This document shows positions 1-11,908 of a stretch of DNA of 64,000 nucleotides, one piece after another. The translations under genes and the position numbers were made by a program. Origin of the DNA: Cylindrobasidium torrendii FP15055 ss-10 (Eukaryota; Basidiomycota; Agaricomycetes; Agaricales; Physalacriaceae); NCBI GenBank assembly GCA_000934385.1, contig KN880445.1, positions 164,199-228,198 on the forward strand, read 5' to 3'. Below the pieces are notes generated by a model, which saw nothing but the letters and a program-made list of their open reading frames with translations, was not told the DNA's origin and made no database searches. Positions within the stretch are counted from its first letter, which is position 1, and each line of letters opens with the position of its first letter.

Positions 1-31
1 AAAAGATAAGACGGTATCCAGACTCCTGGCA

Positions 32-1186
32 TCAACCGTCTATACCGCGCCACTTTTTCCACGTCCGCTCGTTAGGAAACCATGTTTTCTGAGCCTCTGA
101 TCCCTGGGTGTTGGTGCTGACATTATCCGAGGTGAGGTCACAATGCGCTTCAAGGATTGCAGGTACCAAAGCAACACTGGAAATTGCCATCACAGTATGG
201 CCACAGAGCGAAGTCGTCTCACAGCCTGGGGGCGGCTGTAGCGGCGTGACTGCCCGGCGAGCAAAAAGCGTTATTGTACGGCCAGCAGGAAGTGCTATAA
301 GGAAGACCGGCAAGACCTTCAAGTGAGTTAGTAACCCCTGGCCGTAATAAATTTATCCAAACGCAAACCTGCCCAAATCCCCAGCTCTGGTCATCACTCT
401 GAGGATGGTTGTACAGTCGAAGCGTCTCGACATGCGCAATGCACAATGTAAAAGTGACTGTGTTCATCACGAGATGCGTGATAATTGTTTTGTCGATGGT
501 TGGACTTTTTGTGATGAAGTGGCTAGTCGAGCGGAACAAGTCCGAGCGAACAAAGTTGTGATAGAGAATGGCGAAGGTGCCCATCGTGAGGGAGAACGCA
601 CATACCACGAAGCCTGCAATGCGGAAACCAGCTATAGGCACGGAGACGAGCATGACAGACGCGCGACGGTCGTAATTGCACTCTGCGTCGGAGCCAAAGG
701 TGGGGAGGGTGATTAACACGACAAGGAAGGTGCAAAGAACGAGATAGGACTGGAGGATGACGATAACGTAGGCATGGTAGTGAAAGTCTTCCATCCGGAC
801 ATAGAGAATAGTAATGACGAAAGTGTACCCCAATGTGAAGGCGGTGAGATAGATGACCACCAGGGCGCTAACACGTCGTGCTATCAGGCAGGGAACCTCA
901 GTAGAAGCGTGAACTCACTCATAAAGTGTGAGCTCCGCAGGCATTTTATATGCCAGAATCAGCGTGGTAACACAGTACGCCATGTTGGTGATGGACAGCG
1001 TCAAAAGGGCGTCTTCGATATCTCGAGCTTGCCTTGATGCGGAGCAGCATAGAACTGAATTTGCAGGTTAATACCAAGCACAACATACTTGTATTACGTA
1101 CCTGCGAGTACATACTGCAGATAGAATGAGACGCGCACACCAATGCCACTAATGTCGGGATTGGGCGCAGGCGATGAGCAATCCAT
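32..1186 (-). CDS. Multi-TM fungal membrane protein (hypothetical)
   Basis: Four exons on the minus strand: 1186-1102, 1054-919, 867-369 and 316-32. Phases close to a 334-aa protein. The start is the ATG of MDCSSPAPNPDISGIGVR; the PNPDISGIGVRVSFYLQ opening is a familiar feature of basidiomycete integral membrane proteins of unknown function. Several hydrophobic helices follow (around residues 20-30, 45-60, 75-95, 100-120, 145-170, 200-220), and a WGFGQ motif sits exactly at the last intron. The C-terminal exon adds one more helix and a polar tail. There is no enzymatic motif. A receptor or transporter role is possible, but nothing in the sequence shows it. A TATA-like stretch lies about 50 bp upstream near 1234. 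Confidence 0.8.
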
Positions 1187-2239
1187 GAGACGTGGGGCAA
1201 GTGTCGTCAGGACAGAAGAAGTACATGATCTCGTATATAAAGGAAACTAGCGTATCGCGTGGGACCAGGGTGTGAAGCCTTCCAAGTCTGGAGGATGGTG
1301 GCATTGGTGCGTCTGCGTTCACATTCTACAGCAATGCGCAGACGCATCATACTCATTGCTGACGGGTTGCTGGAATGATAATCGAGGTTTACAGTCCATG
1401 CTTCAGCCTCGTGGCACCTTTTCTTTACCGGCACAGATGGAAAGCTTCTAGCCAGATTTATGCGGCGGCATCCAGTGACCGTGACGGTGGGAGTGAGGTT
1501 CTTGAAGAATTCTCGATCGGCATTGATCCGGACGATCCCATTAGTGTGCAGTGGCACCGTGTACGGGCGCTGCAGGTCAAGGAAGTAGGAGTGTCGAAGT
1601 GAAGAAAATCAGGGATGAAGATATAATACATCAAAATTGAAAGCTTCACACTTGTGGGATTGGCAGAAGGTTTTCCATTCATTTGTTTGCTATGGCTTCT
1701 GATTTCGGCCATAAAATCATAAAGCTTATCGTTAACCCATACATCTGCGCTCACGATGCCCATTCGACTGCTGTGACATCCTCGTCCAGGTGTTGTCGGC
1801 ATTCCCCACCGAAGTTCGGGGTGAACTGATGTGCTGACGTCGAACGGATGATGTCTCGCAGCCTGGTATGCTTAGTAGGAAAGCACATATATCGATACAG
1901 ATGGGGCTGAAAGAACATGAGTGAACGGTGGATGGAGAACGCCGAGGCAGAGCCTGGTCAATGTACATTGCAGAAGATCCCGTGATATTCAGATGACCGC
2001 ATATACGCTTGCTACTGCGCAGGGTATGGAGAGAATTGCGTTATTCATGCTTTAAGAGGCTATCTATTGGAATCACTTCACTTTGACTACTAATGACCTA
2101 GTGGTCGGATGCGCCACGGCCCAGGTGTTTGATGCGATCGAAATTCCGTCACTTTGAACTCCTACCATCAACTGTGTCTATTAGCTCGCTCACCATCGTC
2201 CTTCGTTAGCTCATCGTTTCTCATTTTGCTCATGCTGTT
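1187..2239. other. Gene-free stretch between divergent genes
   Basis: About 1.05 kb between the divergent starts of the membrane protein and the kinase. Open frames here are short, carry no recognisable domain and do not splice into anything convincing. It probably holds both promoters. Confidence 0.5.
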
Positions 2240-5200
2240 ATGTCTACCGGAAATACCCACAAACACTCGGGATCCATCTCTCAGAATCAAAAGGCTCAGC
2301 TTGCCAACGCTTATAATGAACTCGGCAAGGAACTATCATCGAGCAAGATACGGGTTGTAGGAAACTATACACTAGGGAGGGTCATAGGCGAAGGTGTGTA
2401 CGACTGCGCACCGACGGAGGACAGTGTTTGACCGACTGCTCCGCACAGGCGCCTATGGCAAGGTGCGGATGGGGACGCACAGACTGACATCAACACGCGT
2501 CGCCATCAAGCAGATTCCCAAGTCGGTCTCCGCAACGTTGACGCGCGAAATCCACCATCATAGGCAGCTTCATCATCCGAACATCACCCAGATGTACGAG
2601 GTCATCGCCACCGAGAGCTCGGTGTGGATTGTCACCGAATTGTGCTCGGGAGGAGAACTGTTCGACTACCTCGTGGAGAAGGGCCGGCTCAGTGAAGAAG
2701 AGACAAAGGTCATGTTCGGCCAGCTCTGCCTCGCGGTAGCCTATACACACGAAAAGGGCATCGTCCATCGCGACCTCAAGCTCGAGAATGTCCTCCTCGA
2801 CGAACGATGTCGGGTCAAGCTCGGCGACTTTGGGTTCACACGCGAATTTGAGCGTGGTGCGCTCATGGAGACGTTCTGCGGCACGACGGGATACGCAGCG
2901 CCCGAGATGCTCCAGGGCAAGAAATATACCGGACCCGGTGCGTGATGATACGCCATGTTCATTGGGTTAGCGTGCGGCTTACACTCCACTCAGAGGTTGA
3001 CGTCTGGTCGCTTGGCGTCATTATGTACACCCTGCTGACGGGTACGCTGCCGTTCGACGACGACGACGAGTCTGTCATGCGAGACAAGATCATCCGGGGA
3101 GAGTTTGAAGACCCCGAATGGCTCTCTATTGGTACGTGCGGCCCGCTCGCTCCCGTTTACTAGCTGAGCCCAGTTCTATAGAGGCCCGCGACCTGCTCCA
3201 GAGCATCCTCACCAAGGACACCAGCAAACGGTTTACAATCTCCCAAATCCTCAGCCATACATGGTTTACCACCCGCCCAACGTTCCAGGAGGACTCGCCT
3301 GATCATTTGTCGCCTATCGTTGCCCGACGCACTCCATCACCTGTACCGGAGGCCGAGGATTCGGCACTATCTTCCGAAGCCTCCAACAACTCCGATACCA
3401 CCTGCGTTTCGTCTGGCAGCTCCCCTTCCACGCCCCCAGACCTCGATGATCCGTTCATCGACGCCAGTCTCAAGGAGGCACTCTATGCCAATGCCAGCCA
3501 GACTACCATCCGCAAGTCCGTCGATGAATCTCGCACGACGGCTTTCCCTGAGACAGTGTTCGAGGAGGACGACGCCATGCTGGACGTGCCGTCGGCCCAC
3601 AGACGCTCCAGCTCCAGCTCAAGAGCGCCACCACCCACGTACCCCGCCCGGACGCCTGCCCGGACGAAGCGCCGTTCAATGTCGTCAACACTGTCAGACC
3701 CAGATGCCCCCGAGATGGAGCGCACACCTACGTTCCAAACGATGCAACAGAGCAGGGACATTGACTTCCAGTCTTTGCTCAGCACTCCAGCGCCCATCAT
3801 TTTCTCAACACCCCTTGAACGCGATCTGCTCAACAACCTCAGTAATATGGGCTTTGACTTGGGCCAGATTGTGTATTCAGTCCTGAACGACGCCTGCGAT
3901 GCTAGTGGAGCTCTCTGGTGGATTCTCAAGCGGAAGGCGGAGAGAAAGCTGTTGGAAGAGGGCGAGCAAGCACCAACTCCCGAGTCTCCTGCCGTCGAAA
4001 AAGCTGTATCGCGCGCCCGTGCAAGAAATCATATCAGCACTTCGACACAGACGGAGACACAGATCCCTGGGCCTATATCTGTCGCGCGAGCGCCAATGTT
4101 TGCTCTTGTGCCACCAACACCTACTATGGCAGGACGGCCCAGTACGCCACCCCAGCGCCCCACCGTTTCGCCGGCGAGTCGAACTCTCACTCCAACGTCG
4201 TCCATGATCATTGATCAATCGCGTTCGCCGCCCGGGAGTCTCAAGGAGAAGGAAATCAAAGGACGCAAGGGCCGAGCAGGTAGTGTCAGCATCATGCAGC
4301 GCGCAACGACGGCACTCGAGGCAGCTGGGCTTGTCCGCAAGAAGTCGAGCGATGCGATTGACAAAGAGCGCGAGAAAGAACGAAAGAAGGAAGAGGACAA
4401 GGAGCGCAAACGTACCGAAGAGGCGGACAGGAAGAGCCAGAACAACGACGATCCCAGGTCAAGCAATGGCAGTGGCAAGTCCTCTATCAAGAGCCCTCCT
4501 CTCAGCTCGCACCAGCCGTCAACGCCGCCGCCGACGGACATCAGTCATCAGGTCGGTATTGGGGCATCACCATGGGTGTTGGCTGACTCGCGATCCTCGT
4601 CGCCCCAGCCCAGGGATTCTGCCGCGTCCCCACCTGGGACCCTCGATATACCGGATGATTTTATGCCCACCTCCGCTTCTGCCCCCGACTTCGGGCAAGG
4701 ATCGTCTTCCAGCCGCAAGGGCGCACACGGTGCGAATCGCAATAGGGCGAATATCCTTTCTGCGTTTAGGCTGTGGTTCAATGAGGACCGCAAAGGCAAG
4801 CGAAAGGACAATGCCATTCCTGTCGCTGGACCCAGCGGAACACCCCGACCTGCAATGGGACCCCAGTATAGCTCTGGCTCGATGAAACGACGGACAAGCG
4901 AGCCTAGGGTTAGTCGATTTGGGAGGGGAGGAAAACGACGCAACCGTGGCTCAGTATCTTCGAGGCGGTCGAGCAGTGTCAACTCCAGACGGTCATCCAT
5001 CAATTCTGTGCAGATGGTGGTCATGGATTCGCCTTCTGTCCTTCCGGGACGGCGGTCTTTTGGGGCGCACACGCCCAATTCCGAGAGGGACCACACGTCA
5101 AGACCAAGTTCTGTGCGAAGCTTTTCACTGGGCAACGCGCCGCGGCATAGGAAGAGTCCAAGTGTCAGTTCGGCGGGATCTGCGAGGCTGGGTACTGCGT

Positions 5201-6024
5201 CGCCGAGCATACAGAAGTATCATCGCCGGGGCGGTAGTGGGTCGTCGACGAGGGTGGTTAGGCAGGCCTCGGGACGTCCGATGCACGTGCGGAGCAATTC
5301 GACAACATCTTCGATACATTCACCGACGAGCTCAAGACCAACATCGTATCATGAGTACTCGGACGATGGAGGGTATAGGACTGGCTCGCCATTCCGACCA
5401 CACTCGAGACGGTCCATGGACAGTGACATGACGCCGAGGAAGGGGGCTACATATGTCAAACGGTCGGCGTATCTCAATGGCGGGAGCATGAGCCGCTCGA
5501 GTTGGAAGAAATCATGGGGATTGGAGCCACCTGGATGGCAAACTCGAACAGCGCACCATCCAGTGGAAGTCTTGTCGATTTCGCCCCCGGCCGTCGAGGG
5601 TCCCGCATCACTGAGGGACGTCTTCTCCGGACGACCGAGTTTGAGTCTTGGGGACGAAAGCGACTGGGTGGATGAAGATGACGACGACTTGCCGTCGTTC
5701 GCCGGCGGTCTTGGACAAATTACACACCCCTCCAGTTCGACGACGGTCTCAAGCATGTCGGTATCTCATAGCATGCGCATCGAGTCCGCTGTGACGCTGA
5801 GCTCGCCCCCGTCGAGAAGAAGACAAGGGAAGAGGGCTGGAAAGGGCCGGGAGGAGGTGCCTGCTGCATTGGTTAGAAAACATTCGGGAAGTGGGCGGAC
5901 GTCGCCGGTCGAGCGGGAGACCGTACCCGAGGCGAGGGGGAGCAGACGACAGTTACCTCCGGGGCGGTCTGGACCTGCGTTCAAGTTGGCCATTCAGGAG
6001 GAGGAAGAAGAGGAAGAGGAGTAA
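2240..6024 (+). CDS. CAMK/CAMKL-type Ser/Thr protein kinase with long disordered tail
   Basis: Exons 2240-2393, 2449-2937, 2994-3131 and 3182-6024 give 1207 aa. The kinase domain occupies about residues 40-300. Visible are a glycine loop (GEGAYGKV, rebuilt across intron 1), the VAIK lysine, catalytic VHRDLKLENVLLD, DFGFTREF and YAAPE, with the domain ending in a KDTSKRFTISQILSHTWF block. A short helical segment around residues 470-520 (NNLSNMGFDLGQIVYSVL then GALWWILKRKAERK) looks like the UBA/autoinhibitory element seen after CAMKL kinase domains. The rest is Ser/Pro/Arg-rich with a KEREKERKKEEDKERK charged run, and the protein ends in a poly-Glu tract. Among yeast relatives, Kin4/Hsl1-type checkpoint kinases are the closest class I can name; the exact orthologue is uncertain. 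Confidence 0.88.
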
Positions 6025-6330
6025 GAGCTAGCTAGTCGCGCACATTCTTCATCCTTTCTTTTGCTATCGAGTAGATATTTCTTTTACTGACTTGCTGGAC
6101 CTATTATCACGTACATAACATACTCATTTCATACGTAGATATCGCTTGATTTCCATCTTGGTTTTATACCCTCACGATCACCGGACGCTCGTTGATTTTT
6201 ACTTTCCACCATGTACATTGTTGGTGTTAGGGATTTCGGGGTAAGCAGACCGCTCCAGCCCAGCTATTGTGATTACTTTGTTTGTCTGATTGTCAATCTA
6301 ATTTTGACAGGTAACAATGTCCCGGTATCA

Positions 6331-6337
6331 TATAAAA
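6331..6337 (+). promoter_or_regulatory. TATA box of F-box gene 1
   Basis: TATAAAA lies 71 bp upstream of the ATG at 6408. Confidence 0.5.
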
Positions 6338-6407
6338 GGCCTTGTTTCTCTGAGGCCCACATACACTCATCTCCTTCGATTGAGCCGACACGACCGCTAC
6401 TCAAACT

Positions 6408-7769
6408 ATGGACAAGGTTCCCAACGACGTCCTTCTCGAGATCTTCAGGGCTGTGTTCACGGTACGCAATGGACGGATCGTTATAGGCCTCAAAGACAGG
6501 CGCTGGGTCCTCGCAGCTGTATGCCGTCGGTGGAGGTCCCTCATTTTTGACACGCCTACGTTCTGGAAAAGCATACAGATTCTTTCCGTGTCCTGCTGTA
6601 AGCCTTCTACAGGACCAGCACTTGAGGAAATACTACTCCGAAGTGGTAACTTGCCGATCACCGTGCACCTTGGTCAGAGGCAATGCCCTCTTTCCGCATA
6701 TGCAAAGACAGTCTTGACTGCAAGCGTCGAACGATGGAGCTCATTTGTCATTTATGGCCAAGATGATCAAACAGAGGAATTTCTTGGAGATTTTGGGTTT
6801 CCGCGGCCTCTGCCGCGGTTGCAGCAGGTCGAAATCGAAATCGAAGTCAGTTGTGACAATAGGACGTTCGACGTCGTGAAGTACCTTCGGCCGTTTGTCA
6901 GGTGTGCAGGCCTGAAGAAACTCTCTATCCGTGCGGTACCTGAGCAAACGGTGTTGCCGTCGTGGTACGAACTTGAATGTTCCTCCTTTAATGTTGCAGG
7001 CTTAGGTTTTCCTTGGGGACGGCTTGTCCAATTGGCACTGTACGCGCCGATGGTCACTCAAAACGTCTTGGATGTCTTGCGAGCCTGTGTGCGTCTGGAG
7101 CGCTTGGAACTCGGCTGGAGACTAATCGAAACCGGCGAGGACACATACGCGATTCCGCCGGTGTCGCTCCCACGCTTGCTAACGCTGGATGCCTTGAACC
7201 TACTGTCGTTTTCTGTCCTTTCCAACATGCGCTTCCCAAATCTTGTAGATCTTTGCACTTTTGCCCACGGAGGCATGTTGGCGTCACTCTTAGAAATCTC
7301 GCCGTTACTTGCCCTCCGCACCCTTCGGCTCCGGCACCTACCCCTACCTATCTCTGAGGATGACCTCGGCGAGTCCTCTTTTGACGCTATGACCTCTCTT
7401 CCTTCCCTGAAAACCATCGAATTCAGATCTGACGTGGACTCGCTACCTTTCATCGTCAACAAACTTGTTTCTTTGGCCCCGAAACTGCATCTCAAGACCA
7501 TTCGCCTTGTGCATAAATCGGAGGCGCCAATGACTTCGGAACTCTGCCAGAATGCGACAATGGTGGACAATGTCGAGGCTCTTGTGGCCGGCTTTCTCGC
7601 TGTGGAGAAGAGGACTCTGAAGCTTGTTGTACTTGATTTCAGAAAGTTCAAGCTGTCATCTGATCCTTTACGGCGACCTACAAGGGCACTTAGAAAAACC
7701 CCTCTATTGCGACGTCTAGTGGCATTCAAGGGACAAGTAACAGTTGCAGTATTCCTGCAATCGAAGTAG
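6408..7769 (+). CDS. F-box protein (paralogue 1)
   Basis: A single-exon gene of 453 aa. It opens directly with the F-box (DKVPNDVLLEIFRAVF, then AAVCRRWRSLIFDTPTFW). Such proteins bind Skp1 and present substrates to an SCF ubiquitin ligase. The remainder is a leucine-rich-like region with repeated (L)xxLxxLxL spacing, typical of the large agaricomycete F-box expansions. It is a diverged paralogue of the gene at 9937-11747, sharing the F-box, segment order and near-C-terminal RTPLLRRL-type motif. Substrate unknown. Confidence 0.85.
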   Translation: MDKVPNDVLLEIFRAVFTVRNGRIVIGLKDRRWVLAAVCRRWRSLIFDTPTFWKSIQILSVSCCKPSTGPALEEILLRSGNLPITVHLGQRQCPLSAYAKTVLTASVERWSSFVIYGQDDQTEEFLGDFGFPRPLPRLQQVEIEIEVSCDNRTFDVVKYLRPFVRCAGLKKLSIRAVPEQTVLPSWYELECSSFNVAGLGFPWGRLVQLALYAPMVTQNVLDVLRACVRLERLELGWRLIETGEDTYAIPPVSLPRLLTLDALNLLSFSVLSNMRFPNLVDLCTFAHGGMLASLLEISPLLALRTLRLRHLPLPISEDDLGESSFDAMTSLPSLKTIEFRSDVDSLPFIVNKLVSLAPKLHLKTIRLVHKSEAPMTSELCQNATMVDNVEALVAGFLAVEKRTLKLVVLDFRKFKLSSDPLRRPTRALRKTPLLRRLVAFKGQVTVAVFLQSK

Positions 7770-8041
7770 CCGTATACTTGGTAGAGCATCCATTCCGTCC
7801 AAGACCTTTATCGCTGTGTGGTTTTTCGCTATATCACAGAACCTCACAAGACACAAGGAAAATACCGCAGTGAAGGAGAGAAACTCATGCGCAGGACTCC
7901 GTATGATTCAAAGAGGTTTTATTGGTATATGTTAACCTCTAATCTTTAATGTTACATACTAGTGTCTTACTCGCCAAATCAAAGCCGTCTGGGCCCGTGC
8001 GCCGATCGCGCTTCGCACTTGATATAAAATTCCAGAAAGGC

Positions 8042-9229
8042 ACAGATCTGTGATCGGCAGGCCAGCGAACGGCGGACAAGGCGGCGGACATTCAGATTTG
8101 TCTATCAATTGGCTATGCAGTAGCCATTGTACATAAAAACGAAAGCCTTTCTTATTTGCGCGCACAATAGCCCGAGGCGACGTCGGCATCGGCGTCAAAT
8201 TTGAGAGCGATCCGGCCCGATCAGCCGGAACTATCGCCTCCTGGCCCTCTCCACGCTGAACAATGCTAAGAATTTCATGCAATCCTCTCGCGTTGTGTGT
8301 GTACAAGACGTTAGTGGACATGGAATGATTCTCAGTGAGGATTATGGGCGCTGGTTATCTCATTTAACTGGGCGTCAGAAATTATTGTTGTATTCAGCTG
8401 AATACCGTACCTACAAATGCATATGCTGTTGGCTATATACCACCACAAGACGCCCAATGCTTTCGACGCCGCTTGCATACCTGCACCCCCGATTAGAACT
8501 CGTGTGCCCAACTGTACAGACCTGTGCCACCCACCGCATTCTACGAGTGAGTGACAAGTCAAGTCTGGCGCGCAATCGGTTGCCACTGTCGCAAAGAGCT
8601 CACGCATAGTCTTGATTTGCGATGCTGTATTGTAGCTATAGTCTATTGGTGGGTCAGAAAAGGCGGTGGGGCACAACATGAAGCGCACCGAGCAGAGCGG
8701 ACACATCATTGATCCTGGCCCTATCCAACTTGTCGCCCCCGCCCTACTATTCTTGCCAATATAGTCTATTGCATCTGTTGTAGAGCCCTTTGCATCCTTC
8801 AGAGCAAGCAGAGTATGGAGGCGAGGGATTGAACCGGTCCAACATGGTGGGGAGAAGATAAGATTGAAACGCCTTGAACTGCACTGTCAAGAAGAAGTCA
8901 CGCTCTCATATTATCCATTATACCGTCCCGGTGAACGGTATGCAAAAACTGACCCAGCTAACACACTGCACTACTATCCCAGTACCTACATGTAGTCTCT
9001 CGAGTTAGTTAGCTTGAAATCACCTTGAAGTGTATTACAATTTATAGAATGTTCTTTCATCTTGTCCTCGATATATATCAAAGGTTTCACGGTTTCTGCA
9101 CCGTTTCTACATCTGCTTGCTTGGTATACCTTACCCTACAATGCATAGGTAGCTGTACATGAGTTTTCAAACGAAATTAAAAAATCCGCCGCTGTCCGCT
9201 GTCCGCCGTTCTGCCGATCACAGATCTGT
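8042..9229. repeat. Inverted repeat pair, candidate non-autonomous DNA element
   Basis: acagatctgtgatcggcag at 8042-8060 recurs as its perfect reverse complement at 9211-9229. Both copies lie next to similar CGGCGGAC-rich sequence (8071-8089 and 9184-9208, also inverted), so the similarity extends to about 45-50 bp with gaps. The interior of about 1.15 kb has no transposase. I could not define a clean target-site duplication. Confidence 0.45.
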
Positions 9230-9876
9230 TCCGCCCTCTAAAATTCCGCCATCGTCGACGTTAACCTCCATCTTTGTGCTCGGGTATTACTGTCGTCAGT
9301 GAGGTCACGACCGAGACACAGTCATTTTGCTGATTGCAAATTATAAATCCGAACCCGTCTATTAGCTTCGGCTATTAGCAATTTTTGGAAACCACTTAGT
9401 ACTACTCCTAGTCTATTATGCCAAGGAGGATTGGTGCAATGTGCATCTGCAATTTTCATACAAGTTCACTTTCCAAACTGCTGTTCTCTGATTTTCCATA
9501 TGTCCGTGTGTTGATCCTTTGTCAAGTAGGATAGGATAGGATTGATTGGATACAGACAAGGTTTAAGCAAAGGAAGTGAATGCCTATTTTCGGTCCTTAC
9601 TTGTTTCCTTGCTGTAAGTGTTTGGATGAAGCTTGATCTTGAACTCCGTTATCGTGAACCGATTGAGAACAATCATGTTAAAAGTACACTGGGAGCTTGG
9701 ACAAAGGAGAACAGACCATGAGTCCATATTGTGGTCCTACAGCAATGGCATTTCTCGTGCTATTATCATAATTGTTTGCAAGATAATGACCAAGCCAAGA
9801 CCAAACAGCGAGAGAAAGGCCAGTGGGCCGTACAAAGGTCACTTCGATCGCGGTCGCAGGGATCGGACCGACATCG

Positions 9877-9883
9877 TATAAAA
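9877..9883 (+). promoter_or_regulatory. TATA box of F-box gene 2
   Basis: TATAAAA lies 60 bp upstream of the ATG at 9937, similar to the spacing in the paralogue at 6.4 kb. Confidence 0.5.
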
Positions 9884-9936
9884 GCCTGCATCGACAATCT
9901 ACATTACACCCCATCAGCACCATTTTCATCCAAATC

Positions 9937-11747
9937 ATGGAAAGCAAGGCTACCATAGGTGAGTGTACTGGCAGACATTTGTGGGGATGCTTCAACCATT
10001 TCATTTTGCAGATCAAATTATGGCAGTTGCTTTGCTACCGGCATACGCCTTTCACCCAACGCTGCATCCCATGCTTGAGCCAGCCTTGCATCAACCGTTT
10101 CAGACATTCCTACGTTACCCGTGGTCGTTCCGCCCTTCAGAGACCCCATTCTTGTGCAATACCGTCCAAGAGTTCATCTTTGGTCTAGAAATTGCCATTG
10201 ACGAGATCGAGAATCACGCAGCCTCCATCAGACCTTCTACACCTGTCTCAGAAGAATATCTGCATCACCTCGCGTCTCAGAGGGATGAATGCAGTAGTCT
10301 TGTTTGCAAGTATCGCTCGTTCTTCACGCTCATCGACAAACTTCCAAACGATGTCTTGCTCGAAATCTTCCGGTTCTTATTTGGTAATCAAATAAGTAGC
10401 TGGACAATGATATGTGATGACTTATGCGACACACCGTGGACTCTGGCAGGTGTGTGCCGTCGATGGAGGGACATTGTATTGCATACACCTGGTCTTTGGC
10501 AGCACATAATTGTTTACGAAAGCCCCCCCGACTCTGACAGGTCTATCGCGCCAATACTCAGAGCCACACTCGGCCAGAGCGGTGAGCTTCCGATATCTGT
10601 GTTGGTTGATCAAGCCAACAGTGCGAACGTCTTCCGCTTGAACCCGCCTACGTGTACAGCATTGATAGCGAGCACTGACCGATGGCAATCTTTTAGCATT
10701 CGGTTACGGGATAAAGAGGAAGACTTCGATTGTTTTGAATTTCCGCGCTCCATGCCGCAGCTCCAGCGTCTCAATATTCGTGTCCACTGCGAGCGTAAGA
10801 AATTCAACCTTTCGACCTACATCCAGCTTTTTGTTGACTGTCCACGCTTGGAATATTTCAAGATTCGTGCGCGCTCCGAGGAGTGGACGCAACATTATGA
10901 CTCCGGATGGGACGATTTTTTCCGCTTTGACGTCGAAACTGTGAATTTCCCGTGGACGCAACTCACTCAGCTCGACATCGACGTGCCAATTACCATTCGT
11001 GACTACTTGAAAATCTTGCGGGCATGCTCTCATCTTCAAACGTTGGCACTTGGAGAACCGTATTGTGTAACCATGGATGATACAGAAGCAATTCAACCGG
11101 TGTCACTCCCGTTCTTGACCAGCTTGGATGCGATCCAGTCAACACCGAATATGCTATCTAAGCTCCGTTGCGAACGTCTCGTAGAGCTCAGCTCATGGTT
11201 TTGGCTGAGCCACCCTCGAGGATTATTGTCATCGCTCCTAGAACATTCGCCGCTTTCCGCCCTCCGCGTCCTTCGTATTGTCACTGTAACGGACCCATCG
11301 GAGGACCTCGGTGATTTAGATTCGTTGGATGCAATCACCTCACTCGAATCGCTCGAAGTGATTGAAATAGAGCTTTCCTGTGACTCCCTCTGCGCTGTTG
11401 TCCAAAAACTCGTTGCTCTGGCACCTAAATTGTTGCACCTCAAGTCCATCTTTCTATGCGAGCCCGACACGGAGTACGATAGCTCGAAGGAAGCTGGTGA
11501 ACGGGTTCTGGAACTCTCTGAAATCGCCGCGGTAGTCGACAATGTTCGTGTCCTGGTAGACGCTCTCTGGAACATGGAAGATAGGAAACTGCAATGTTTT
11601 GGATTCATTTTGGGTGGGACTCAGGCTGAACGACGAGAATGCTTTTCGGAGGTCCCGATGCTGAGCCGGCTTCATAGAACTCCTCTCCTCAAACGTCTTG
11701 CAGCATATCCAGAATTGAAAATCGAGCTCTGGATTTCGCAAGCCTAG
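9937..11747 (+). CDS. F-box protein (paralogue 2)
   Basis: A short first exon, 9937-9958 (MESKATI), is joined to 10012-11747, giving 585 aa. The F-box lies around residues 125-170 (DKLPNDVLLEIFRFLF, AGVCRRWRDIVLHTPGLW) and is preceded by about 110 residues that paralogue 1 lacks. Helical and Leu-rich repeats follow, with the same segment order as paralogue 1. Presumed Skp1-binding SCF adaptor with unknown substrate. It converges on the NRPS-like gene, with 161 bp between stops. Confidence 0.85.
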
Positions 11748-11908
11748 AAAGTTGCGACGCTATATTTGGTATATTTGTAATCAATGAAAGCTTGCCTATT
11801 ATATCCCTTTGATGCGTTCGTGCAAATACGCCGTTTACTGAGAAAATCACTACGTGACCTTGCGGGCTCTGTGGGAGAAAACCACTCTATTGTACAAGTA
11901 CTTGTTAT

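Larger units (their letters stand above)
7770..9936. other. Long intergenic stretch with inverted repeat
   Basis: No convincing gene in about 2.2 kb. It is AT-richer than its surroundings and contains the 19-bp inverted repeat listed separately, so it may be the remains of a non-autonomous transposon between the two F-box paralogues. A short tandem of GGATA units lies near 9528-9541. Confidence 0.45.

Noticed and set aside
8825..8845. CGGTTCAATCCC (minus strand) as a box B
   Set aside because: No box A upstream and no cloverleaf within 90 nt.
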